Shown here: positions 11,101 to 22,480 of the stretch, piece after piece
How positions within the stretch are numbered: the first letter of the stretch is position 1
Layout of the letters: every line of letters starts with the position of its first letter
Source of the DNA: Anopheles merus
Taxonomy: Eukaryota > Arthropoda > Insecta > Diptera > Culicidae
Reading direction: 5' to 3'
NCBI RefSeq assembly: GCF_017562075.2
Contig: NC_054082.1
Span: 3,652,550-3,716,549 of the forward strand
DNA length: 64,000 bases
Notes under the pieces: generated by a model
Seen by the model: the letters and a program-made list of their open reading frames with translations, nothing else
Database searches by the model: none
Told to the model about the DNA's origin: nothing
Made by a program: the position numbers and the translations under genes

Positions 11101-14100
11101 TTTGTTTCCACTTCATTCCATCTTTCAGGGGGGAAGAAAGATGCTTGGCAAAATGGATAAAAAATATGGCAACAAAATAAGTAAACACAAACACTTCCAC
11201 ACGTGCCTTCTCGGTTGTTGGGGGGGTTTTATGTGCGAAAAGGGCGGCGTACAATCGGATTACTTCCCGGGCCTGGGCCGTTCGGAGCGCGCTTTTCCAC
11301 CCCGAGGGTAGCATAAAGCAAGGCGTTGTGTTGTTTTTTCTTTCTCCGGAAGGCCCTGGCGACGGTGTGATGCGTTTGCTCTGGATGAGCCTTTTTTTTC
11401 TAAGAGGAAAATATTTCTCTCTCGACACTTTCCGCCTTGTACCGTTTGGTGGGTGGATGAGAAGAAATAGGGCCTAAGGGACGCCCGGTCCGGTTGTTCT
11501 GAGTTGTGATTTTTTGTCTGCACTTTCGAGTTTGTGTGCAGTTTTTCCTACGAATATTTCTCACACGCTCGGTGTTGCTTCCCTTAGGCAGGCGCTAGCG
11601 AAAGGTTCGACAGGTTTAAAATTACATTAGAAAAGTTATCCCATTAAAAGTTTGATCACAGTGCATCAGAATGGATGATTCTTTTGGAGGAGCAGCATTG
11701 GTTTGCAGGAATGTTAGGGAAAGTGAATTTTACAATGTAATACATTCAATTTTACGACATAACTGTTTGATCTTATAAGCCGTAATGGTAATTTAGTTTA
11801 ATGTAAAAACATAAAATGAAATTAAGCTTTCAAGCTGTACCAAAACTGCATCACATCAAAAATTTCCAAAATTGTACTTCTCTTTCTCCTTTTTCTATCA
11901 TGCCCTTTGTTGCTATTTTGCATCCCAACTCAAGCAAACCAAAATGTCGTGAATGCCGGAAGCAAACCACAAACCTGGTAAGATGCTTGCTGTCGACGTT
12001 GGTGGCGTTTGATTGATCGTGAAATCGTGCATTATGACAATTTCCATAAACTGTTCATGCTTATGGTAGCGATTGAGCATGTTCCATGCAGACATCGAAC
12101 GCATGTGACATACACAAGATCGATAGGATCTCAGCTAGATTTGCTGGGAATGGCGTGTATAAAATTACACTTTGGAGATAACCATTTTGGTATCGAATCT
12201 TTTTAAAGATTCATGACAAACTGTCAACACGCGAAGGGTGTTTTAATTTTAGGATGACTTCATGCCTCAAACTCACGAAGCAACGCTAAATCGTACACTT
12301 ATCAAACTTATCAAAAAGACTACTCCACCACGCTATATTGCTCCTACTACTTAGGAAAACATTAACTGCGCACATCTTTACGGTCTTCCGACTGTGCCGC
12401 GTGTTTCAAGTCACGATTTTGATCTTGCGATTGCCCCATACGGCTTACACTTCGCCATTGATGAGCTTCGCAGATCCGGCAGGGTGCCAAAACCGTCGTG
12501 CAGTGAGTCATCTGACCTCCCCAGGGCTCCAAAGATGCCGCCCATTAGTATCGATATTAATGTCAGCGGTAATTGCAACTGACAGCGACGCAGAAGTACA
12601 CCACTTTTGCCGGCGGATAGATTTTTGTGTAGCTTTTCTACCGGCTGTGGTACCGGGAGTTTGTGTCTTATGGCAGATGCACACAATCGTTGCTTGATGC
12701 TCATTACAGCATCATTGACTGGTTGCGAACTCTTCAACCGATCGCGAAGAAGTTCGATCAGCTGAATGTCTTGTGCGAACTTCAGCAGTTGCCAGCGCGC
12801 TCGAGGTATTCGGTCGCTTGCCTAACCAATACTTGTGCCATATGATTTCGCAAGTCGATGAGCATCAAAACTGACGACGCAATAGCAACATAATCATATT
12901 TATTTACGATTCATACCACCTTCCTTCCATTTCCTTAGCGTACATAATTTCATTGAAATTGTCTATCTCCTCTTGCTGACGTTAAAAAAAAAACAACAAC
13001 TGAATGCTAACGAACTCCTCTGCTCTTGTCTGTTTTCAGAACATACTGGAAAAGTTTAATCCCGGAGCACGACAGCTGATCAGCGCTGGCAAGGCGTACC
13101 TGAAGGCACTGCATGGAGCGTCCACTGCGTCGAACGTCTTTAACGAGGCACTCGCCAAGATCGCCGTCAATGCACAACAGGGAGGAACCATCGATATTGG
13201 TAAGAACCGGGAAGAGGACAGCTAGCCGTCCAGGAGTGTGATTTGTTTAATCGATGAGGCTTTATTGAACCTAGACGCACTGGTGTACTGATTATTAGAA
13301 TTACCCCTCATTAACGCATTGGTAAACATTCATTTGCCGCTCACTGGTCACATGCGATGCAGCTGGAAGCTTTTTAACGAACCAAGAGGACCCATCGGTT
13401 CGTCCAATGCCTGCATATACAACGTATATGCGAATCAACCTTTGATATTTCCCTCCGTGTCTGTTTAATGCATTCGCTAATGTGCCTAGCTCGTTGGAGC
13501 GTCCTTGTCCACGCTGAGGACCCGTTTATGTGAACAAGTTTGCACGTTCACAAACCGTCGTGAGCAGGTTGGTGGAAGGTTTGGTTTACTTCAGATTTTT
13601 TTAATGCTACAATATGCGAGAGTACCTTCGTGCTGCTCAAAGGTTGCTTCAGCTGAACAGGACCGTTGAGGTGGAAAAAGATTATGCACCGGCGATGATG
13701 TTTCCGGCAATACATTCTCGTCTCTGGAAAGCCACTTACCGGGCGGTTCTTTTGACTCGATTGAGTCGTTGGAATAGATTATCAACTAGTTTGATACGTC
13801 TACGTTCGATGGAAGGTAATTTTAAAGAAGCGAGCCAATTTGTAGCACACTCACTTCCGGTAACAGATATGAAGAACTACTTAAGAGTGTGCCTCGATAT
13901 TCTTTTTAAGACTGTCTGGTTTACAGTATGCTGTTCGTAGCTGAACTACATCAAATGACTCCGGAAAGCATCCGGCTTATTGCATTCATACACATACTCA
14001 AATCTGCACGAATTTTGCCCTACCTCCAGCAACCTGCGACCTCCAAGGACTTACATTTTGAGTGCACAGGGAAATTGAATTCGTTGAAATTAATTCAATT

Positions 14101-17100
14101 CCAGCACTGCAAATGGGGATCTTTATCCCAGCCAGCAGCTTCCAATTCGCGACTGGCAGAAATTAAATAAATCACCAAAATGAACAAAAAACAAACCTGC
14201 CACGAGCGACGTCTAATCTTGTCAGCCAATATCAGAATCAGGCAGGCTGAAGGATGGATCCACCCGTTCGTATCTTTCCGTCAATGAAAAGAACTCACGT
14301 ACAGCTCCAACTCTTCGTTCGCTAAGCATCGCCGTCGAGAGCAAATGAAAAGTCACCTGGAAAAGTTGAATTATGGGAAAGAAAATCTTGTTCTAAAGGG
14401 AACAGGAAATCTGGCTCTTAGGCTTCACCGATTTGGAAGCCTTAAATTGAAAATGAAAAATCAACAACCACCATCTTCTATCGTTCTTCGTACTTCTTTC
14501 TCTCAGCTTACTGACGATGCCAGTGCTGAATGGAGCTGACTCGAGCGTGCTTTTTCTATTCGCCTTTCTGCTTCTTTAGCCAACCCAAGCTACAAAGCTT
14601 CATATGTGCTCTGGCACGATTTGTAGTTGATGTTTTTTGCTCCTTTTCAATGTTTTCTTTCCATTTGCCTTTTGCCTCCCTCTACTCCACTCGATTGCCA
14701 GCACCCCTGATCAGATTGTGCGATGCTGATGAGGTGGAAAATTCAATGGAAACTCACGGGCGTACGGGTGGTGCTTGCTTCCCTAGCGCTAGTGCTACCG
14801 TTTCGGCCGTTGTGTCGATCCAGGAAGAAAGTTCAAGCAAATAAGGGGGAAAAAGTGCGATAACCAAATATCTCGTCTCGTACGATCTCGAGTCGATACG
14901 GTAAGGTGTGCTTTTGAGATTTCGGTACTCGATAGGGGCAAGAAAAATGGAGTGCAAATGAATGTTCACCCGTCAGATAGTTCCACCCCGCGGGATCGTT
15001 TCAATGTCTGAACGAACGATTTAACCATTATGCAGCTCGATTGGCTTCACGGTGCACTTGGTGCGAGATTTTATCGTCTGCTGTCGCACAAACACTTGGG
15101 TAGAATTAGATTTAAAGTCACATACGTGCTAGTGATTCTAACAGGTTCGTTGTGATGGAGCAAAATCTATCCCAATCGAGCAAAACGACGTTGAGTTTGA
15201 TTTCTAATTAACATTCAACTTGACAGACTATTGGTTCGGTCTTAAGATTGCTGCAAACGGAAGCTTTTGTCCATGCAAAACCAGCATTAGATGTGTGTAT
15301 TATGAGGCTAATTATTACAATCATCCTTCCGTCCATCAATGACCGTCTTGTCGCATCGCGGAAGAACTCATTAATGCATTGATTGCCATGGCTACAAGAA
15401 ACCAAACGTCCTGCTTTCATCCTGCTCCACAAACGCCCAGCTTATGATTTCATCAATTAGCTGCATTTGCTGCTACCATCGTCGTCAGGTCCGGTGGCCA
15501 CCTTATTACCAGCCACCAGCCTACGATTATCTCATCACGATCGCTTTATTTACCTCTTATCACATTGAGCGTGAGCGCATCGTTGCTGCAGGAGGACGCA
15601 TGACGCCTGGAATGAAGATAATTTGTAGTTTGTCATTAATTTGCTGCTAACACCAACCGCTCCGACCGGTGCAGAGGCGAACGCGCTTTTTTGTTTTACA
15701 GGAAAGCATACCAGACACACTGGAAAGTGTTTGATAACTATCGCTCAGGTTGACGGTGTTTGTCTTGGAAGTTATCGCCGCACGCTTCCGGACGCGTAGG
15801 GCAGCGTTTTCTCTTTCACCTTCACCGGGTAGGAACTGTAGGGACGCGTTCCTTACAGCCACCTGATCGATGCTAATCGCTCCGATTGAAACGAGGCGCT
15901 TGCGACGTGCGTGACGACATCTGCAGCCGAACCTTGCAGCTCAACCGGATGACCGATTCGTACGGGGACTAATGGCGGTTCAGGCCGCTTCAATCACTGT
16001 CCAATTACTGTCAACGGCCTAGCAGGAGGGCCGGACAACGGACGCAGTAAATGCCGAGAGCGAAAGTGCACCGTCGGACGATGATACACTGCACAGGAAT
16101 GCTTCCCATCACTCTCACCAGTGCCGGGCCAGTGTGTCGCTGATAAAAACGTAATTCCTGAAGAGGAAGCTTCCCATTTTTTTTTTACACGATTCCTTCC
16201 CTGTTGTTGCGAACCGACCTGAAGCGTCCATTTACGGGTGCAAGCTTTATTACTTTAGCTGGAGCTGTTTGCAACCGATTCACGTCCACCGTGTACGATC
16301 GGTGGATTTTGATTGATTGGCCAAAAGGGAGAGAGGCGTCTCAGCATCTAGGCGTGCAGAGGGCAGAGACATTCGTTGTGATTCAACCGAACCGCATCGA
16401 ATGCAAATCAAGCCAACGATCGAACCGTACCCGGTGGCTCGGGATAGAATTCGAAATTCAGATTTGTTGTGTGTGTGTGTCTGTTTGCTGTTGGTGATGG
16501 GAGCTGCTGCTTTTTTATTACTATTATGTGTGCACTTGCACATTTGCATTGTGGATAAAAATGCACACCGCACTCCGCAGACCAGACCCTCTGACAGTCG
16601 ATAGGCGCCCTTGCCTACCATTTGCATCCCAACGGCGAGGGAGTTTTTTGTGTTTTGCGCTCTCTCTCCCTCTCCGCTGTCGCTTCCGAACGTACGTGCT
16701 TCGGTCGGTGCGATAAATCGAACCGCGGGAAAAAGGATGCAGAAATTTCACATTCATTCCCCGCCGAACGTGCCTGTTGGTTGCAAAACTGTGGCGGCGA
16801 ATGGCAAAAAAAGCAGCAAAATTCCCAAACGTACTCCGCGGCAGCTGTGCTTTTATAGAGCGCGAAAAATAAAATAGTCCCAACCTCTGGGCTGGAGCGA
16901 AATATTGTGCGAATTGTGCAGCCCGTGTTCATTATTAAAAACCACACTTTTTATCATTGAATAAACAACTGCCGGCGCCGTGGTAAACAGGTGCAGTTTT
17001 GTCGCTCTGTTAAGGGATGCTTGCGTACGCATCGATACGCCACGACGTTCCCAGATGCGTGCAGTGGGTACTTTTTGGTTCATTTATTTACCATATCGCT

Positions 17101-20100
17101 GTTTCTGCACTTCGTTAGCAAGTGCAGCGTTTTGCGTTATTAAATACGGGTTCGTTTCTTCGGTGAGTGATTTTGAATGATGCTGCCGAGGGCGGGATCG
17201 TTTTTACTGCTCGATGATGTTAGTTGCTTACCGGGCCGTAGCATTATTTTAAGCTCTCAACTCTTTAACACACATCAAACATCCGTCGATTTTAATCAAC
17301 ATTCCAGCGTAGTACACTACAGCAGTATTATTTATAATTATTCTCTTAGAAGCAATGTACGCAGAGTTTTATACAAAAGCGTTATTTTTACATCGCTTTT
17401 TAAATGCACGATAACTTCAAAAGCGTGTATTTTTGCAATAAATGTACGACCTCATGCTTTCTGCACTTATCTGCTGGTGTTACCTGTGAAGTTCCTCTTT
17501 TAGGCTCACTGCATAAAAAGTCCTCCAACGGAAACTCCCCGAGAAAAACAACCCAACTTTCCGGTAATAATGGTAATGACGATGCAAATTGGTGCATATT
17601 TGTTTGTCGTTGCTTTTTGTTTGCCTTGTGTTGTATGCATGTTGTTCATCCCCAAACAAGTGAAAATTCATTGCGACATCATCAATCAATTTTTGAGTAA
17701 GTTTTTCCGGAACTGCCCACATCCACACACGCTCGCCGCCGTCTGCACGGTGATACGGGGTCATTAATTTTATTTTATCTCGAGCGCCAAACGCATGTGT
17801 CATCGATTGAGCATAATGTCGGGCTGATACAAAAAAAAATCGGAAAATAATCGGCCAGTGGGAGTGGGAAAATTTTAAAATGAGGAAGGAAAAAACGCTC
17901 ACAGGAAAAAACGGATACATTCACGAAATTGAGATGAATGGGGAGTGAATTGCAAACCAAATAAATAATCAATTGTTTCCTTGCTTTTGTCGCTTTCGTG
18001 TTCCACTCTGCTGACCATCTGTTTGTTGTGACACAGTTTGGTTATAAAGTAAATTAAAATGTTTCAATACGCTGTACGGGCCCCCGTCGCTCGCAATTGT
18101 TCATTAATTTACTTTGAGCATAATGAATGTGCCACGTACGCCCAAAGGTGTTTTTATTGCTGTTTTGCATTTTACCTTTATACATGTCTAGAAAAGCCAT
18201 TCTATTCACTAGCTTTTAATCTAGTTTCAACATATGCAGTCATACAATTACTTTTCTAGCAGCAATTGCCCCGAAGGGGCTTTTCATGACTCTCGCCACC
18301 GATTGAAGTAAAAGCAACCCGGAACCTTTCCCACTGTCTACAACAACGCTTGGCGCTCAGAATAGTTTTGCAAGAACCGAGCGTTTCAATCGCACGCCCG
18401 GCGCAAAACAAGCGCATGAACACGAGCGCGTACCCTTCCATTGTCATAAATCAACATTCCGGCAGCACGGGCACTACGATTAATGAGCAGCGGTGCGGTG
18501 CCAGTGGCAGTTGTTAACCTTCCATTTAATTCCCACCCCCCTCGCTCCTTGTTGCTCAGGACACACGGATAAGCGCTTTCTTTTCTGCTGATTACAGGTT
18601 CCGCCTTGATGAACATTGTCGGTGTGTACAAAGAGATCCAGGATCAGCACATGAACATCGTAAGTAGTGCCCCGTAGTTGCTAGTCGCAGAAAACGCTTA
18701 GATTAGATAGAAAGCTTCGTATGTTAACACCTGGTTTTTGGTTTTTCTCTCGCTCATCGCCTCCCTCCCCCCCCCCCCACCCTGATGCAGTTGAAAGCGT
18801 TCTACGTCGATCTGCTGGTGCCGCTGGAAACGAACCTCGAGAAGGACACCAAGGTGGTGCAGTTCGAGCAGAAGAAGTTTCTGCAGCAGCACAAGATGCG
18901 CTCGGACAGCTACAGCAAGGCGGCCGCCACGATGAAGAAGTACCGCAAGAAGAACTCGAAAAACACGCCCAAGGAGGCGGAGAAGGAAATCAAGAGCATC
19001 CAGGCGTTCGAGGAGGAGAAGCACAAGCTGGACCAGTTCTGCGAGCAGAGCCTGAAGAACGCGATGACGCAGGAGCGGCGCCGGTACGGGTTCGTGCTGG
19101 AGCGCCAGTGCTCGCTCGCGAAGCACTGGATGGCGTACCACCACTCCGGCCACATGATCATCGAAAAGTCGCTCGACAACTGGAACGACGTGGCGGCGAC
19201 GCGCGAATTTCTGCCCCCGAACGTGGAGAACATGTTCTCCGCCAAGCAGGCGCTGCGCGACGTGGAGGACGAGGACGACGACGACCGGGAGTCGATCGCG
19301 TCCCAGCTGCGCAAGACGCGCTCGATCGATGCGTCCTGCCTGGACATGCGCTCGCTGGCCGACGTCGCGAACAGCACGCTCCAGATGCCGCGGGCCAAGT
19401 CCGAGTTTAATCTGAACAACAACACCGGCACGCTGCTGAGTGGACACCATCACCACCATCACCACCACAACCACCACGCGATGATGATGATGGGTGGCAG
19501 TGGCGGTGGCGGGGCTGGCAGTATGATCGGTGGAGCGACCAACGGCAAGCCGGACATTTCGCACTGGGAGCGGCCCACGGTGAAGGCGCTGTACGCGTAC
19601 CTGTCGTCGGGCGAGAACCAGCTCAGCTTTCTCGAGGGCGATCGCATTGCGCTCGTGGGCGATCGGGCCAAGGGCTGGCAGTTTGGGGAGAATCTGCGCA
19701 CGCAAAAGTTCGGCTGGTTCCCGATAGCCTACACCGAAACGGAGCGCGACGACAAGGAGAGGTAAGTGGGGGGGGTGCCGCCGGTCGGTCGATCGTGATA
19801 GGGTAGCGACGTGATACGTTTCCCTCTGTTTCTGCGTGTTTCAGCATCAGTGAGTGGGTGAAGGCGCCCGCGAGCGACATCGAGCTGGACCACACGCCCG
19901 ACACGTCGCTCGAGAGTACGCTGGTGGACGACAGCCTGTCGAAGATGACCGGTTCGTACCACGGCGGCGAGGACGCATCGCCGACGCGCATGTTCGGCGA
20001 CACGATCCAGTACCGGCAGTCGAAGCAGTTCCGCCGTCTGTCGCGCGGCGAGAAGCCGCCAAAGCCGGGCCCGCCGCCCCAGCTGCCGGCTCCCGTACCG

Positions 20101-22446
20101 ACGCCGGTCGTGCCGAACAGTTACAGCGGTGGCGGCAGCAAGCAGCAGCAGCAGCAGCAGCGTCACGATGGGGCGTCCGGCTCGGGGGGCATTCCCCAGT
20201 CGAACAGCTTCTCGTCGGCCGGAGCGCCACCGATGGCGTCGGACAAACGCAAATCGGGCTCGGCTACGATGAACTTCAGCAAGCCGGTAAGTACCATCAA
20301 AGGTAGAGAGAATGCTGACGAAAACATGATGCTAATGTTGTGTTCGCTTTCTTCCCATGTGCAGCCGGCAAGCAGCAATCCGAAACAAAAACGGGCGAGC
20401 AACGGTATGGCCAGTGCCTCGCTGCATAGCAGCAATGACAGCGGGTTCTCCAACGAGCCCCAACCGCAACCGGAAGCTGATCTGTACTCGGACGAGGAAC
20501 CAGTGAACCGAGTGCCAATAAGGTAAGCTTTTTGGGAGGTTTGGTTTTGCTTGGCGGTTTGGCTCTTTCGGTGAAGGCATTTTGGGTGACAACTACTAAC
20601 CAATTTAAGAGCTGTTTGATGATTGGAGTGTTGTGGGCTTTCTTGCACTAATAACTAACAATTCCTAGAGGTGGAGCGCTGACTAACAGCAAAAGGTGAA
20701 GGACATCGCTTATCGAAGCGGGTAGAATCGAAAAGAAAGACCAAAACCTCACACGCTACTATGCTCCGCAGATCGGCCCGCTCGGAGAAGAACCTGCTGA
20801 ACGACCAGACGACGATGACACGCTCCGGCGGTCGTGACAGCAGCGTCCCTTCGCCGCGCTACCACGACGAGGACGATATCTACGGCACGATTGTGCCACC
20901 GCGGCCCCGCGGCCAGCAAAGCCAGATGATGATGCGCCAGGCGAACAGCTACGGCAACATTGCCGAAAGCAACTCGGGCACGCTCGAGTACGGCTATCGC
21001 ACGCGCAACCGCGGGTCCGGCTCGGAGGGCCAGCCCAACCAGAGCGACTCGCAGAAGATCAAGCGCACCAAATCGTTCTGGAAGTTCTCCAAGTCCGAGG
21101 ACCACATCCTGGAGGGGATGGCCATGTGGAAGCACAACGACATCATACCGACGGGGCGCGAGAAGCGCGAGATGGAGAAGAAGGAGGCCACGCTGAAGCG
21201 CAACATGCGCAAGAAGGAGCAGCTGGAGAAGCAGAAGCAGAAGGAAATGATCGCGGCCAAGGCGGAGGAGGAGCAGCAGCAGCAGCAGCAGCAGCAACGA
21301 CGCAAGGATAACTCCCGGAGCAACGCGAACGGTATGATGGACAACGAAAGCAACACCAGCACGCTGGTGCGCGGCAACAACCGTGAGTCGCGGGACCGCG
21401 ATCGAGACCAGCGGGGCGAGCCAATGCGTGAGCGGCCGCACAGCATTGCGCTGATGTCGGAGCAGGAGAAGTTCCCCATCACCAAGTCGGACATTGACAA
21501 GCGCATCTCGAAGATTGACCAGGAGTTCCACCAGCAGCAGAAGAAGGCCAGCCGCGGCGGACAGGAGGAGGATCGTGGAGGTCGTTCCGGTCGCGATCGC
21601 GGCGAGGGAGGAGATCGCAAGCAGTCCAAGGGTGGCAAAAACGACACCAACAACAACAACAACTCGCGCCACAGCTACGCCGGCGAACATTTGCACCACC
21701 AGGAGCAGGAGCTGTACGGGGAGGCACCGATGGGCGGCGGGAAGCACGGTGGCAAGCAGGACAAGTATCGCACGACGGAGCGCGAAACGAGCAAGAACCG
21801 CAACAACGATGCGCTGAACAAGTACTACCAGGACCAGACGTTCGACGACTTTTCGATCATACCGGCCGACTCGATCATGATGCAGGACACGAGCTTCTAC
21901 GACGACGACGGCATGATGGACGACATGATGCTGATGAAGACGGTGCGCCGGAAGGAGATCCTGAAGCAGTACTACTCCAGCGGCACCGACACGGAGCGCA
22001 ACTCGTCCAGCTCGGACCCGTACGACTGCATCGTGGTGGACGACCATCTGGTGGCGAAGGGGCGCGATCGGAAGTCGAACGGTGGCCAGGACGGCACGAT
22101 GATGCGCATGACGAACGATCGGCGGGGCGACAAGAAGGATCGCGGCATGCCCGACGACAAGATGGCATTCTCCACGTTCCGGGGCGGTGTTTCGGGCGGC
22201 AATGGAGGCCGCGGGCAGATGGACGATGATGACGATGACACGATGATGGCATCGATGACACTGGACGACGAGCTGATGGAGGAAGAGCAGCAGCAACATC
22301 ATCATCAGCAACAGCAGCAGCAGCAACAGTCCCGCCAGCAACAGACCCGCGATCGCCGTTCCAAAAGCTCCAAGGGCAATCTGGCCGAGTCGAAGTACGA
22401 ATCGGAGCACGAGGCGCGCATCAGCGCCAAAATGCAAAGCAACGGT

Positions 22447-22480
<34 letters not shown>

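Larger units (their letters stand above)
2181..13039 (+). other. IRSp53: IRSp53 intron 1 (10.9 kb)
   Basis: Bounded by GTGAGT at 2181 and a CAG ending at 13039. It holds microsatellites (CCGA at 3018-3041, TG around 5848-5866 and 8238-8254, CA around 8729), a 14-bp ATGATGATCATCAT palindrome at 10575-10588, and a possible minus-strand coding relic near 12.4-12.9 kb. No other exon is convincing. A first intron this long often carries enhancers or alternative promoters. Confidence 0.85.

Noticed and set aside
18698..19705. 335-codon minus-strand frame
   Set aside because: It is the shadow of IRSp53 exon 4; the Val/Leu/Arg-rich product follows from GC-rich sense codons.
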